From Orthonyx spaldingii (Eukaryota; Chordata; Aves; Passeriformes; Orthonychidae): a DNA stretch of 64,000 nucleotides. Positions 24,401 through 33,700 of this stretch are shown here, one piece after another. The translations under genes were made by a program, and so were the position numbers. The DNA lies in assembly GCA_013397795.1 (NCBI GenBank), contig VZTJ01001774.1, positions 851,120 through 915,119 of the forward strand. Direction: 5' to 3'. Position 1 is the stretch's first letter; each line of letters starts with the position of its first letter. The notes under the pieces were generated by a model that made no database searches, had not been told where the DNA came from, and saw only the letters and a list, made by a program, of their open reading frames with translations.

Positions 24401-27074
24401 ATGAAAGGATATGAAAATATTTGAAAATGAAGTATTTGAAAATAAATAGATCACATTGTATAAATTCTTAAAATCCTGCTGCAATTAGGGGTTGAGTTAC
24501 TGAGGCATCAATTTTAGTTTGTTTTAGAAAACAAAAAAATTACAGAGTAGCCTCCCAAATTTTCAAAGTGGCCGTAAGGACCAAACCGCAGCAAGGCCAA
24601 AGTAACACTCCACTGTGTGTAAATGTGTGTGTGGTGTCCTTGGCATACAGCAGTGAGGCTGTCTGTGAAAACTGAAGTTTTTGGGTTAAGTATTTAATGA
24701 GTAAAAATCAAATTTCTCCTCACTGTATTTAAAGGCTAAAAAGAATAATAACCAGGGTTACTTATCTCTATATTAATAATACACTTGGGAACTCATCCTT
24801 ATCAACTCTGAACTTTTGACTGGACTCTCTCTTTATACAGCCAAATATGTTTATGTCTTCCATTATTCCAGGTAGCTTTACTGAAGTAGCTGTATTCATT
24901 CTCAGCAATATTAATAAATTCAGTTCCAAAGGGAAATCCTACGCTTTTTGTCCATACTTGGTGTGAATTTTTGAACAAACTCTTCTTAATTCAGTGGCAC
25001 TGTTTTCTAGACTTTATTATCTAAAATTTAAACTTAAATTTTACCCAAATGAACAAGCAAATTAATATCTTTAATTATGCCTCTCATTGTTGTAAAACCT
25101 GTTCCCTCTGAACTTCAAAATGAGCCTCATATGGAATTGCACAACTGTGCTAAATGGAAACCAGTTTCAAAGTAGTGTTGTACAAAATCTTGTCTTCATT
25201 TTATCTGACTTGATAACATAACAAGGTCTTGAAATGATAAAATGGTTCTTCATTTGGTTTCTGCAAATTGCTGTCATTTCTACTACTTACTCCTAGTTTG
25301 CCTTCATCTTGCTGGGCATACTTCTGGATTGCAATAGCATCATTGTCCATGAGATTTAATTCTCTTATCCAGCTCTCCAGAAGTTCCTCATCACAGTTCA
25401 TCTGTTGTTTTAAGTTTTCCAGCTTCTTAGTGGTTTTATTTATAGTATTCTAATAAAATAAGAGAAAATTAAAAATTAAAAATCAATATAAAATGTCTAA
25501 TATTCATTGAATAGTAATTGAAGCAACCAGTTTATCCTGTAACAAGTTTACCCACACCTTGCCCACAGAACTGATAGTTTTCTTTTTTATTATTTATGTG
25601 TTACATTTGAGGAATGCTATTGGACATCCTGGTCTTAAAGAAGAAACAAGACAGTAGGTTGCCACAAATATAAAATGCAAAGACTTTTAATCAGAAAAGT
25701 CAGCCTCTGGCAAGATATACCCATATCAAGGTATTTGTTCTGCATAACAAGCTGATCTGAGGCATCAAAAGGTAAAGTTTCTTCCTCACTCATTAAGGCC
25801 CAGTTGTTAGACCCTTATCCTACATATCTGTTTTCAAATGTGACCTCTTTATGTCACTGTGAAGAGACTCCCTGACACAAAAATAAAGAGGATCTAGATC
25901 CAGCTGAATAGTGTATCTTCATCCTGCTACGCATTCTGAGAGACTGGAGATTACAAACAGCCTTAAGAAGAAAAAGAGCAAATTTTAAAAAAAAAATTAA
26001 ATAATGAATAAAAAGCTAAAGAGACAGTTCCAAACCCAGAAAACCACCTGTAATTGGACAGCATTAGATTACTTTGTAACTTAAAATGAATTTTTGATCT
26101 TGAAATCATGCTCCAAGTTTATTTTATGTGGAGAAGATTTGCCATCAACAATTTGATTTTTAAACCATTAAGAAAATACCTGTGAGAATTAACAAGATGG
26201 GGATATGGATGTGTGGCTGTCTATCTGGCATCAGGATCAGAACTTTTTCAACATCTAATTAATATTTGCTAAGTCTTGACCGGTCTATGCAAGGAGATCT
26301 TCAGTGTCACTCTACCTGCCTACACAGCAAGCAGCCCATCTAGATCATCTACTGCAGTTTATAAGTTTTAATTATAATTAGCTATTCTTGACTTATATTA
26401 TTGTTGCTGTAAGTGCAAGAGAGGGCAAGCCATAACATTTTGAGATCTAGGTGTTCCCTTCCAAAAATTTCAAACCTTACTTCTTGGATGTCCCTCTTTT
26501 GTCTCAAGGAAGCTATCTCATCTTTCAGTCGTTTCATGTCGTTTTTGAGTCGTCCATATTCTCTCTCAGCAAGAGCTTTAAAGTGATGTTCAGCTTCAAT
26601 TTCACTCTCTTTGGCTTTGTAAAGAGACTGTGGAATAATAAAGTTCAGTATTTTACAATAAACAAAAGGCATACATCAACAAACCTTTTTTTTACATACA
26701 ATCGAATCCCGACTCACAGATGGTGTGGTTTCACCATGTAAATGCGGGAATTTTCAGAGAAACTTATTGTTTGGATTTTAGTATCTCAAATACACGTGTT
26801 CTGACATATACATACGTGCATATTGTATCAAGGATCCACAGATGAACCTGTTGTAGCCCTAAAAACTCAATTCAAAGATTTTTCACCCAAGATTCAGAAC
26901 CTTAACCTTTCCAGACCACAATCTTAGTCTCTTGATCACCACTGACTTTACATTAGATTCAGGAGTGGCAGCAAATACTTTATTGTTGTGTGCTGAGATA
27001 GACCTCCCCTGCTGGCCTATAGCAGTATCTATGTAGTGTCTAGCCTTTCTTTTAATTCACATTAAAATGAATCT

Positions 27075-27114
<40 letters not shown>

Positions 27115-28231
27115 AGTTGTTCAGCTGCTGGGACATTTCTTAAGACTTTTTCACCCAGGATATTTTACCTGAAAGGTGTGAAGCTTTGTCTCAAGACTCT
27201 TCAGAAATCTAAACCAGCCCTTTTGGCCAGTTAATTCAGAGTGTAAGACTTAGACCTTGACCATCTCACTTCCATTTTTCATGTCTGTGAATTAAGTCTT
27301 CATTAAGAGTTTCACAACTAACTCTTGACCACTATAAGGATTATAAATTTATTTTCTCTTACACTGGTGTTTTCCTTGACCAATTTTTTTATTAATATCT
27401 ACAAAAGTCCCCATTCATGAAGAATTCTAAAATGCACCCTTCCTGGCTTTTTTCTAGATAGAGTCATTTGAACTTGAGTGGTCGTCTTAAGAACCATCAA
27501 ATAATGTCACATCTAATTTTTCTTTCTTGTGGAAATCCTGGAATAAAAACCTAGTAAATGTCTAACAAAGCTGGTAAAAGTTACAGGGACACCAGCCACG
27601 GAGAGATTCTCAGGTTACAGGTCTGTCTGACAAAACAGATCCGCTAGAGGTGGCAATTTACCTGCGAGAAGCTTATCTCTTGTCTCACGTTTTTCAAATG
27701 AGACGTCATTGCTTCTATGCGCTCCCCAAAGTTACTCAACTCATTCTGCAGGTCCTCTTTTTCCTTTTGCAACTTCTGCAGCTGTTTAAGAGTTAGAATC
27801 GTCAAGTTACTGTTGGCGGTTGAGTGCCTATTACCGGCAACTACCTAAAAACAGTCATTGCAATTATTAATAAAAAACAGCGCAAGAAGCAGCTGCTACG
27901 TTCCTCCAAAGCAGTGAAATGAGGGATTTCAGGAGAAAATCCCGAGCTTTGCTAGGAGAACGCACAAGTCGCACTGAGGTCCCGGAGGCGTGGATCCCGT
28001 GCCCACCCGATTCCCCGGGCAGCTCCGCGGAACCCGTGGGTTTCCATCCCTCCCTCCCTCCCCGGCCCCGGGGCACGGCGGTCTCCTCTCTCTCCCAGCC
28101 GGCCGCGGCCCCGCGCTCACTTCTTCCTCCAGCGCCTTGTTCTCGGCGTTGGCCACGGGCACGGCGTAGCCCGGCTCCCACTGCAGATCGGCCAGCACCG
28201 AGGCGGCCGAGGGGCTGCACAGGCTCTCCAT
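9277..28231 (-). CDS. CCDC39: CCDC39, coiled-coil axonemal 96-nm ruler protein (complete, 20 coding exons)
   Basis: Complement join, 5' to 3': 28231-28121, 27781-27662, 26627-26481, 25449-25291, 24395-24303, 24217-24089, 23594-23403, 21819-21716, 21405-21273, 18394-18200, 17524-17360, 16796-16659, 15357-15149, 13957-13834, 12678-12519, 12188-12082, 10812-10672, 10530-10351, 10129-10047, 9445-9277. The total is 2859 nt, 952 residues plus stop; human CCDC39 has 941. All junctions are GT-AG and in phase. The protein is almost wholly heptad-rich coiled coil (about residues 30-850) with a Ser/Thr-rich C-terminus. CCDC39 pairs with CCDC40 along axonemal doublets, setting the 96-nm spacing and anchoring inner dynein arms and the nexin-dynein regulatory complex; human loss causes primary ciliary dyskinesia. 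Start: M at 28231 has a strong Kozak context (GCGGCCATGG) and aligns near the human start. I see no coding repeat or pseudogene inside its introns. Confidence 0.97.
10047..10129 (-). CDS. CCDC39: CCDC39 exon 19
   Basis: Residues 870-896 plus two bases: FNLELPTAATPSGSRSVQSP. Start of the disordered Ser/Pro/Thr tail. Acceptor aattttctag, donor ACCAG/gtaagt. Confidence 0.92.
10351..10530 (-). CDS. CCDC39: CCDC39 exon 18
   Basis: Residues 810-869: CSRLSREIQSEREGEPETQE and HLRELKGFNRIVNQVIVDVL. Last strongly helical exon. Acceptor ttctgttaag, donor GACAAG/gtgagc. Confidence 0.93.
10672..10812 (-). CDS. CCDC39: CCDC39 exon 17
   Basis: Residues 763-809: SMEQHFDIIQKQQAFFKGQK and DIEEQKPKLERVLKQ; EEQKPKLERV is shared with human CCDC39. 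Acceptor caatttgcag, donor AAACAG/gtttgt. Confidence 0.94.
12082..12188 (-). CDS. CCDC39: CCDC39 exon 16
   Basis: Residues 727 (split Ser) to 762: EELEEKLTLEKEKRDADEKY and RYKQRQIKELQENLQ; DEKYRYKQRQI is invariant with the human protein. Acceptor gggatcacag, donor CTCCAG/gtaaaa. Confidence 0.95.
12519..12678 (-). CDS. CCDC39: CCDC39 exon 15
   Basis: Residues 674-726 plus one base: AAQEKEALKQEGDDLDAKIS and KAEKEIIAMENSLCVLKS. Acceptor tgctttcag, donor GAGACAA/gtatgt. The donor was chosen because its one-base carry-over meets exon 16 as a Ser codon. Confidence 0.92.
13834..13957 (-). CDS. CCDC39: CCDC39 exon 14
   Basis: Residues 632 (split Ser) to 673: AEFQDRLWKIDRLKCRYEIF and MMPPEGEEMKSQAYYVIK; the MPPEGEE..QAYYVIK block is a hallmark of CCDC39. 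Acceptor acaaatcag, donor ATTAAG/gtattt. Confidence 0.96.
15149..15357 (-). CDS. CCDC39: CCDC39 exon 13
   Basis: Residues 563-631 plus two bases. EMMVEDNLLKLELKRLRNTL and AERTEEIRIQKAMLDSQIRL are near-identical in type to the human protein. Acceptor cactttttag, donor ATGAG/gtaact. Confidence 0.95.
16659..16796 (-). CDS. CCDC39: CCDC39 exon 12
   Basis: Residues 517-562: NDIQIIKRTIDKTREETSGL and MVKIEELNLFNDRSLQELKK. Acceptor ttttgtaacag, donor AAGCAG/gtacag. A long antisense open frame overlaps it (see findings). Confidence 0.94.
17360..17524 (-). CDS. CCDC39: CCDC39 exon 11
   Basis: Residues 462-516: DFYIQQIQRRLSRLEGDVNS, then KVAELKKTLEEKRKAYDVLQ. Acceptor tattttaacag, donor CTTCAG/gtaact. 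Confidence 0.95.
18200..18394 (-). CDS. CCDC39: CCDC39 exon 10
   Basis: Residues 397-461: EKENEMRQLKDLLFKKSQEL, then VLAEIEGGQKSLKNLKSRLR and KLDADLLRQQGLIYDQ. Acceptor tttgtcaccag, donor GACCAG/gtaaaa. Confidence 0.95.
21273..21405 (-). CDS. CCDC39: CCDC39 exon 9
   Basis: Residues 352 (split) to 396, with LRLEEILKEEEKSVE at the end. Acceptor ttttgtttag, donor GTTGAG/gtaaaa. Followed by intron 9 (2.9 kb), the longest of the gene. Confidence 0.94.
21716..21819 (-). CDS. CCDC39: CCDC39 exon 8
   Basis: Residues 318-351 plus two bases of an Arg codon. LQTLKSIVNRTASDLDSLRT matches the human VNRTSSDLEALR segment. Acceptor attttattag, donor GCCAG/gtaaga. Confidence 0.93.
22385..22480 (+). repeat. 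possible ancient MIR (CORE-SINE) relic
   Basis: In CCDC39 intron 7. ACAGATGAAGGAAC ... AGAGGTCACAAG follows, loosely, the MIR order of a 'cag-atgagg-aaac' block then an 'aggtcacacag' block. Weak, diverged match. Confidence 0.25.
23403..23594 (-). CDS. CCDC39: CCDC39 exon 7
   Basis: Residues 254-317, including LREKTSFLVNETVNNMEYEK and RRTQLHDE. Acceptor tcctgttag, donor GATGAG/gtaacg. The frame reads on into the intron for about 12 codons. Confidence 0.93.
24089..24217 (-). CDS. CCDC39: CCDC39 exon 6
   Basis: Residues 211-253, MELDRAAEDFRRVHQERQEV onward to EIDHCAL. The acceptor is a tandem NAGNAG (ttttaagcag); I chose the second AG. The first AG would add one Gln and extend the exon to 24220. 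Donor GCTTTG/gtaaaa. Confidence 0.92.
24303..24395 (-). CDS. CCDC39: CCDC39 exon 5
   Basis: Residues 180-210, ALTLQIEKLTMQANQKRRAL then DNELTETRTAQ, near-identical to the human segment. Acceptor cattttag, donor GCTCAG/gtttgt. Confidence 0.93.
25291..25449 (-). CDS. CCDC39: CCDC39 exon 4
   Basis: Residues 127-179, beginning NTINKTTKKLENLKQQMNCD and ending IQKYAQQDEGKLG; the KYAQQD motif is shared with the human protein. Acceptor ttttattag, donor CTAGGA/gtaagt. Confidence 0.94.
26481..26627 (-). CDS. CCDC39: CCDC39 exon 3
   Basis: Residues 78-126, beginning SLYKAKESEIEAEHHFKALA and including LKNDMKRLKDEIASLRQKRD. Acceptor ttattccacag, donor CAAGAA/gtaagg. Confidence 0.94.
27061..27112 (+). 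repeat. ATTAAA followed by 35-A tract in CCDC39 intron 2
   Basis: Thirty-five consecutive A at 27078-27112, with ATTAAA at 27061-27066, 11 bases upstream. It may be a poly(A) tail of a retroposed transcript or a simple homopolymer. I recognise no coding sequence just upstream and see no clear target-site duplication of the following bases (GAAGTTGTTCAGC). Confidence 0.7.
27662..27781 (-). CDS. CCDC39: CCDC39 exon 2
   Basis: Residues 38-77, LQKLQKEKEDLQNELSNFGE then RIEAMTSHLKNVRQEISFSQ. Acceptor ...cttaaacag, donor TCGCAG/gtaaat. Phase 0 at both ends. Confidence 0.94.
28121..28231 (-). CDS. CCDC39: CCDC39 exon 1 (start codon)
   Basis: Residues 1-37. Contains LADLQWEPGYAVPVANAENK, the family's conserved N-terminal block. 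Donor GAAGAA/gtgagc. About seven residues longer at the N-terminus than the human protein as I recall it. The frame stays open upstream for 85 codons, but only because the island is GC-rich. Confidence 0.93.
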
Positions 28232-28308
28232 GGCCGCGGAGGGGCTGCGGCGGGGCCGGGGCGGCGGCGGCTCCGGCGGGGCCGGGGCTGAGGCGGCTGC
28301 GGGCGCTT

Positions 28309-28314
28309 GGCAAC
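28309..28314. promoter_or_regulatory. CCDC39: RFX-type X-box half-site GGCAAC upstream of CCDC39
   Basis: GGCAAC on the + strand (GTTGCC on the - strand) about 80 bases 5' of the CCDC39 ATG, in CTTGGCAACGG. RFX factors drive ciliary genes through GTNRCC/RGYAAC palindromes. Only one half is a good match; the other half is degenerate. Confidence 0.4.
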
Positions 28315-28365
28315 GGCGGCTCCGGCCGGGAGGGGCCTCGAGCGGCGCCGCCCCCGCTCCTCCCG

Positions 28366-28385
28366 CGGGCCGGGCCGGGCCGGGC
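28366..28385. repeat. (CGGGC)4 tandem repeat in CCDC39 CpG island
   Basis: Four perfect 5-bp units, about 135-155 bases upstream of the CCDC39 ATG, in or near the core promoter. Confidence 0.85.
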
Positions 28386-28429
28386 CAGGGGCTGAGCGAT
28401 GTGGGCTGCTGTGTGAGGTCGTCGGGGTT

Positions 28430-28462
28430 GGCACGGTGTGGGCACGGTGTGGGCACGGTATG
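28430..28462. repeat. 11-bp tandem repeat, three copies
   Basis: Unit GGCACGGTGTG at 28430, 28441 and, with one change (GGCACGGTATG), 28452. It lies in the upstream part of the CpG island. Confidence 0.85.
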
Positions 28463-28650
28463 GTGCCGGTCGTGGCCGTGCGGCACAGGAGGGTGTCAGA
28501 CCCAGAGCCCCTGGCGGCTCCTCAGAGCCCCCCGGCTCCGCTGCACCGGGTGTGGGGCCGGCTTATGTGCCCCGGGGACACCGAACAGGTGTGCGGCTGA
28601 CAGCACCTGCCGCCGGTGACTCCGACTGACGGGTGTCTGCGAGGGTGCAC

Positions 28651-28874
28651 TGTGCGGGTCCTACTTCTGAACAGGCCTTGGGCATTATCCCCACGAATGG
28701 CAGGTGGGTTTCCTGAGCCACACTGCGCTCAGGTGACCGTAAACACTAATGCAACATCCTTGTGAACTTGCCTGTTACCTTTGGAAACCATCTGTATTTC
28801 TGGGTTGCAAATTACCCTGTGCCACTGAGTTCCACCATTCGCTGACAGAGACAGGCACGACACTCTTGGCAGGA
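28651..28874. other. intergenic, nothing recognised
   Basis: Ordinary mixed-composition sequence between the CpG island and a CR1 element. No gene, repeat or signal that I can support. Confidence 0.6.
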
Positions 28875-29170
28875 TTCATAGAGTCATAGAATGGTTTGGG
28901 TTGGAAGGGACTTTAAAGAGCATCCCATTCCAACCCCTGCCGTGGGCAGGGACACCTTCTGCTAGACCAGGTCATTCAGAGCCCCATCCAACCTGGCCTT
29001 GAGCTCTTCCAGGGCTGGGACATCCACAGCTGCTCTGGGCAAGGTGTGCCAGTGTCTCACCACCCTCACACGAAAGAACTTCCTCCTAATATCTAATCTA
29101 AACCTACCCTCCTTTAGTTTGGATCCATTCCTCCTTGTCCTGTCACTTCATGCTCTTGTAAAAAGTCCGT
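28875..29170 (-). mobile_element. CR1 LINE, 3'-end fragment (minus orientation)
   Basis: Begins TTCATAGAGTCATAGAATGG, the reverse complement of the CR1 3' terminus (tandem ATTCTATGA-like units), followed by the typical GGTTTGGGTTGGAAGGGAC, CAACCCCTGCC(g)TGGGCAGGGACACC and CTTCCTCCTAATATCTAATC blocks. CR1 copies are usually 5'-truncated and lack target duplications, as here. No reverse transcriptase coding remains. Confidence 0.95.
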
Positions 29171-32100
29171 AAAAAAAGGAAGAGTAGCCTTGATGCAGAA
29201 ACCCTCTGTTGGTGACAATTGTCTGATAAAGCATGTGAAAAGACATTAAAGGAATTAATCAACTCATGATTAAAAGGTGCCTAAGCCAAACAGCAATAAG
29301 CACTGACAAATGCTTGGGAGGTAGTTTGGAGGAGCAAGGAGCTTGCAGTGAGATTTGTTACAAACATGGACCCTTGGCAAACTAACAACACTGACCACAG
29401 CAGAAGACATTGGTCTTGCTACATATCTGTAAATGTATTATGGGATATTTTCAAAGAAAGGACTGCTGAAGGACAGTGAAAGTCAGGCCTGATGAGGATG
29501 CACCAAAATAGTGACTTGCAGTATCGTGCAGATTATTAATGGTCATTTCACTGATCATCCCCTGAGAAAAGTCCTGCATTATTCTCAGAGTGTCGAAAGA
29601 AAAAGAAACAACAATGTAAGGAGGCAACAGTTTCTTAAAAATAAAGGAAAAAGACAAAGATGCAGATGATCTGCAGGAGGATGAGAGATAGCTGAGATAT
29701 GTGACCATTAAGAAGAAGGGAAATATCTATAGGCAGAAAACTCAGACTTAAGATATGTATATTCCTGATTCAAGCATTGAGGAGATTTCTAGAAGATGAA
29801 CATGTATAGACAGGTGGCTCTTCAAAATGAAATCTTAGGACCAGCAGCTCGCAGCACTGTGTCAGAAATGGGGATAAGCACAGAGGGGTGGGTGCAGAGG
29901 TGATGCAGTGGTGTGGTGACAAGGAGGGAGCCTCAGCTGCTTGGACGTGGTCTGTGGAGGACTCAGCCTTTTGACCCCTCAAGGGTCATGCGCCAAGAGC
30001 CACCTATTGCAGAGTGCAGGGAGGTGACCTGGCTCAATGGAGAGCTGCAATTCCAAAGACACCACAAGCTACTGGAGAGACAGCAGAGACTCCAGTGGCA
30101 CATCCCCGTGTACATATTAGGGCCCCTTCCTTTCCTGCCCAAAATGCGAAGCTCCTTTTACTCACTGTGTGTGAAGAATAAATGCAACTTGCCTTGCAGG
30201 GGTTTTAAATTGACACCTGTAGTTCATTGTGGCATTGCAGTGATGAGCACCTGATAATCTTGTATTATCCAAGCAGAGCTTGTGTGTGAAAGAACATGAG
30301 ACCATATAGTGCCTGAGAAGAAGAAAGCAAATTACTGGAAAACTGTTATTAGGTAAGCAATCAGTCCTGTTCACCAAGCAAGACTTCCAGGGAAAAAATG
30401 GTAATTTATAAACACATACCTTAATGCAAGCATGAAAGAAATCAAATTAAATCAACTCTTGATGCAGTTAGTTAAATTACATACCAAAGTTTTGAATTTT
30501 TGTCATCAGAAGTGTACTGTTCATGTATTTTTGAGTCCAGATTTATACATAGTGTCTGAAAAGTATAAAGTGTTATATGAGTAAAAAGTATTTCACAATT
30601 TTCATGTAAATTCCAACCCCCTCGCTTTCTCTTGCCTGACGCTGACTAAACAAATCTCCATGATTTGCTTCTGTGTGTATGGTTTCTCCCTTCTCCTGCC
30701 TGTGGAAATGTGTTCAGTAAATGCAGAACTGTTTGCCACACGTGCTAATCCACCAGATGGTGCTGCATGTCTGTGGATTCAGGGGGGTTTTGTTGGTGTC
30801 TCTTTTTGCAATAGCACCAGTCAGTTATCGACTCTTCAGTTAAAAGGGAATATAAAATTTCTGTTCTTATGTATATATACACATACACAGAAGGTTGTTT
30901 TGTTTTGCTTTATTTATTTAATTATTTCTCTTATTTTTAAAGGTCTTAGAGGAGTACTTGTAACATGACAAACTGTTTTCCTGTTAACATTCCTTTTGGG
31001 TTGAATTTTCACTTATGTAGACCACTATTTGCTCAAAAGACTTAAATGTAAAACCACCGTTTCTGGCCATTAAAAAACTTAAAGCTCCTCTTGTACCTGT
31101 TAAGAAACATAATTTTTATTTGTTTATGCCCAATCTCCTTAAACTGTGTGAAAATAAAGATTTCAGTTATGGATTTCTTTCTCATACATGATACTTTTGT
31201 TATATAAAATACATATTTTGTTATATAAAATAATAAAAATGGCTGTACATCTAAGCCATCCTCTGAAAAAAAAGACTCATTTAAGGGATTGTTGGATTAT
31301 TTATAACTAACCCAGTGTAGCCAGTTGGTGTCAGTTAATCATTGTTTATAATCAATTTCCCATGTGAACCTGTGAGTGGCAGGGTGTGTGATAATGGGAT
31401 GTAATGGCCCACACTGTATCTTCTCTTTCAGATGGGTGCACTAAGGCTGCTGGCACAATGGAAGAAGCAAAAATAGGAAGAGAGATTGAGGGGACCACAC
31501 AAGTGAGTGTGAGATCAGGACATGCAGGAAGTCTGAAGGATGGAGGATCTGACATGATAATGACTGAAGGGTTGACTAAAAACCCAACGTCTGGATCTCC
31601 TGATTTGGGTAGGAGAAGCACAGTTGCATGAAAAGAAGAATTGCTCATAATTGAGGTCTGATGTGTTATCAGTTGTTTACTCTATCACTAACCAGTGAAT
31701 GATATAAATTAACAGCAATTTAATACATTGGTCTTGGGGAAAGAAAAAAAAAAAAGACAAATATGAGCCAAAATAAAATACTTTTGAAGTCTGAGGAAGT
31801 TTAAATTCGTTGTTTTTATCCTGTTCTATACTTTTTTGCACAGTTGTGCTGGCAAAGGCTACGATATTGCTGGTACAGTGCAGTGGCTTTTGTGTGCTGG
31901 AGATGGGTGCAGAGGACAAAACACCCTTCCTTTTGCCGCAATATTCTTTTGTAAAGTTACTATAAGACAATATGGGTAATTTATTTTACTTGTGGGCCCC
32001 GAGTTTGCAGCAAGCCCTGGGAGTGCAGCTGTGAGAGCAGTGCCTGTGGCACAGGCAGGAGCGATTTGTGGAGGGGCAGAGCAGCCCCGCCGTGCCCCGC

Positions 32101-33611
32101 CCGGCAAAGACGCTGCCCGGCGGGGCGGGGTGTGCCTTCTCCAAACACTGCTCAGAAAATGTTCATGTAAAACCATTACCAGGTTTTATTTAATAACCTC
32201 CTAACCCTCTCTCTCCCTCCTCCTCCTCCCCTCTGTTCCTCTAATGCCTTTTACAGCTCTTGCTGCACAGCGTGAAGCCTCAGAGCTGTGTTCATCAATG
32301 ACTCACACCCTTGCTTAGGGGCCAATTTTCATGGAAGCTATACAGGAAAATTTTGAAATGCACCTATCTCATGCAGGGCACAAGATGATTTCTCTATTCA
32401 TTACTATTCCAAAAGGACTTGTTGTCCTTCGGAAATGGTCACATGTTACTTACATTTGTGTGTGCATGCATACATGTGCAGAGCTAACTTGCCTTTAGAT
32501 TTGAGTGGTCTAAAAATAAAAATGTATTGTTGTTATCATTGACACTGCTCAGCTGAAGGGTAACTGTGGGCCTGCTTACACTCCCTGGAAGCAGACAAAT
32601 GCAAAAGAAAATGCAGCATTGTGCGTTGGGTGAGCAAATTCTACAGACTGAAGCACAAAACTTGTTAAAAATCACCCTTTTGTTTGATGCTATGAGCAGC
32701 AGCCTTCTGAGGAATGTGGGAGTAAAGCCAAGGACTTACTCTGAGAAACAAAACTGCAGTTTTGCCTCCGAAAGCTTTTCATGTTGGTCAAGGTTGTAGT
32801 ACTGTTCTAAAACACTCCAAGAAAACATGTTCCTTTCCCTTAAGACACCAGGAGTTAACTCCAGTTTTTAACTTTGAGGGGAAGTGAGAGGTAAAATCAT
32901 AGAAATTATTATCCAAAATGACCTTTCAGTTTAAAACCCATCTGACAGGAGGGGAATCGTTACTGCAAAATTGCCCGTCATAGACTAATTACGTTCTCAG
33001 GGGTTGCTAATTATATCCCAAATTACTTTAAACAGTTTTGGGGAAGAGACTGAGACTTACTGCTTAGCATAAAGCAGTTTATTTACGCATGTACAAAGTA
33101 GCTTACATCCCTAAGGGATTAAACTAATTTTGATATTTTACTGTAAGTTTTTGTAAAAATTGTGTCATCCAGTGAAGAATCAGAAGTGGTAGGAAAAAAG
33201 AGGGCAAAATATACTTTTGCTTTTCATAATTTTTTCAAACATGCATTTCAAATTGTAGTTCTAAAAATAGCTTTTCCCTTCACTTTGTTTCTTAAACAGA
33301 ATGGAAGAATCTCTTTCTGTAGATCAGGCCATCCACTGATATCCTTCTGTCTGTGCAGGTAAGTTCCTCAAGAATGTGTTAAAGATCAGATTTGGGTTTT
33401 CCCTATTTGTTGATGTTGTTTTGCTGAATGAATTTTGCTAACAAAACTTTTTGCTTGACAGATGAGCTTTGTCCATGGCCTAACAAGAGACCATTGTCCT
33501 ATGGGAATGCACAGAATTACCAAGCTCCACAGGTATGTTACATAGATCATGAAAATTCATGGCCCTGTCAGAGCCAAAAAATAGCAGTGAGTCCCGTGAA
33601 GGCAGCAGTGT
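29171..33611. other. intergenic, no gene supported
   Basis: AT-rich sequence. Only short chance open frames. One 71-bp stretch at 31432-31502 has good splice-like borders (see findings). A GC-rich pocket lies at about 32000-32140. TATATAAAATA-type duplications occur at 31200-31230, and a CT-rich stretch at 32205-32235. Confidence 0.5.
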
Positions 33612-33700
33612 GATTCTTGTTTTAAAGATGACAAAACAGAGGCACGAAGAGGTTAAGTAAATTCCCTCACATTGCTCAGAATACCAAGTAGGAAATTAGA
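33612..33700 (+). repeat. MIR-like ancient CORE-SINE relic
   Basis: TTTTAAAGATGACAAAACAG, AGGCACGAAGAGGTTAAGTAA, then ATTCCCTCACATTGCTCAGA matches the MIR core order (dAtgaggAAAc tgAGGCACagAGAGGTTAAGTaAcTtgccc). Amniote-wide MIR relics are known in birds but rare and diverged. Confidence 0.6.

Larger units (their letters stand above)
27950..28650. promoter_or_regulatory. CCDC39: CpG island spanning CCDC39 promoter and exon 1
   Basis: Dense CpG and GC content centred on the CCDC39 start codon, against AT-rich flanks. No TATA box stands out, as usual for island promoters. The transcription start probably lies between about 28240 and 28420. Whether it also fires toward the + side cannot be told. 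Confidence 0.8.

Noticed and set aside
27867..28619. Several 100-190-codon frames on both strands around 28 kb
   Set aside because: All lie in the CpG island, where GC-rich DNA lacks stops. Only the piece 28231-28121 joins in phase with CCDC39 exon 2.
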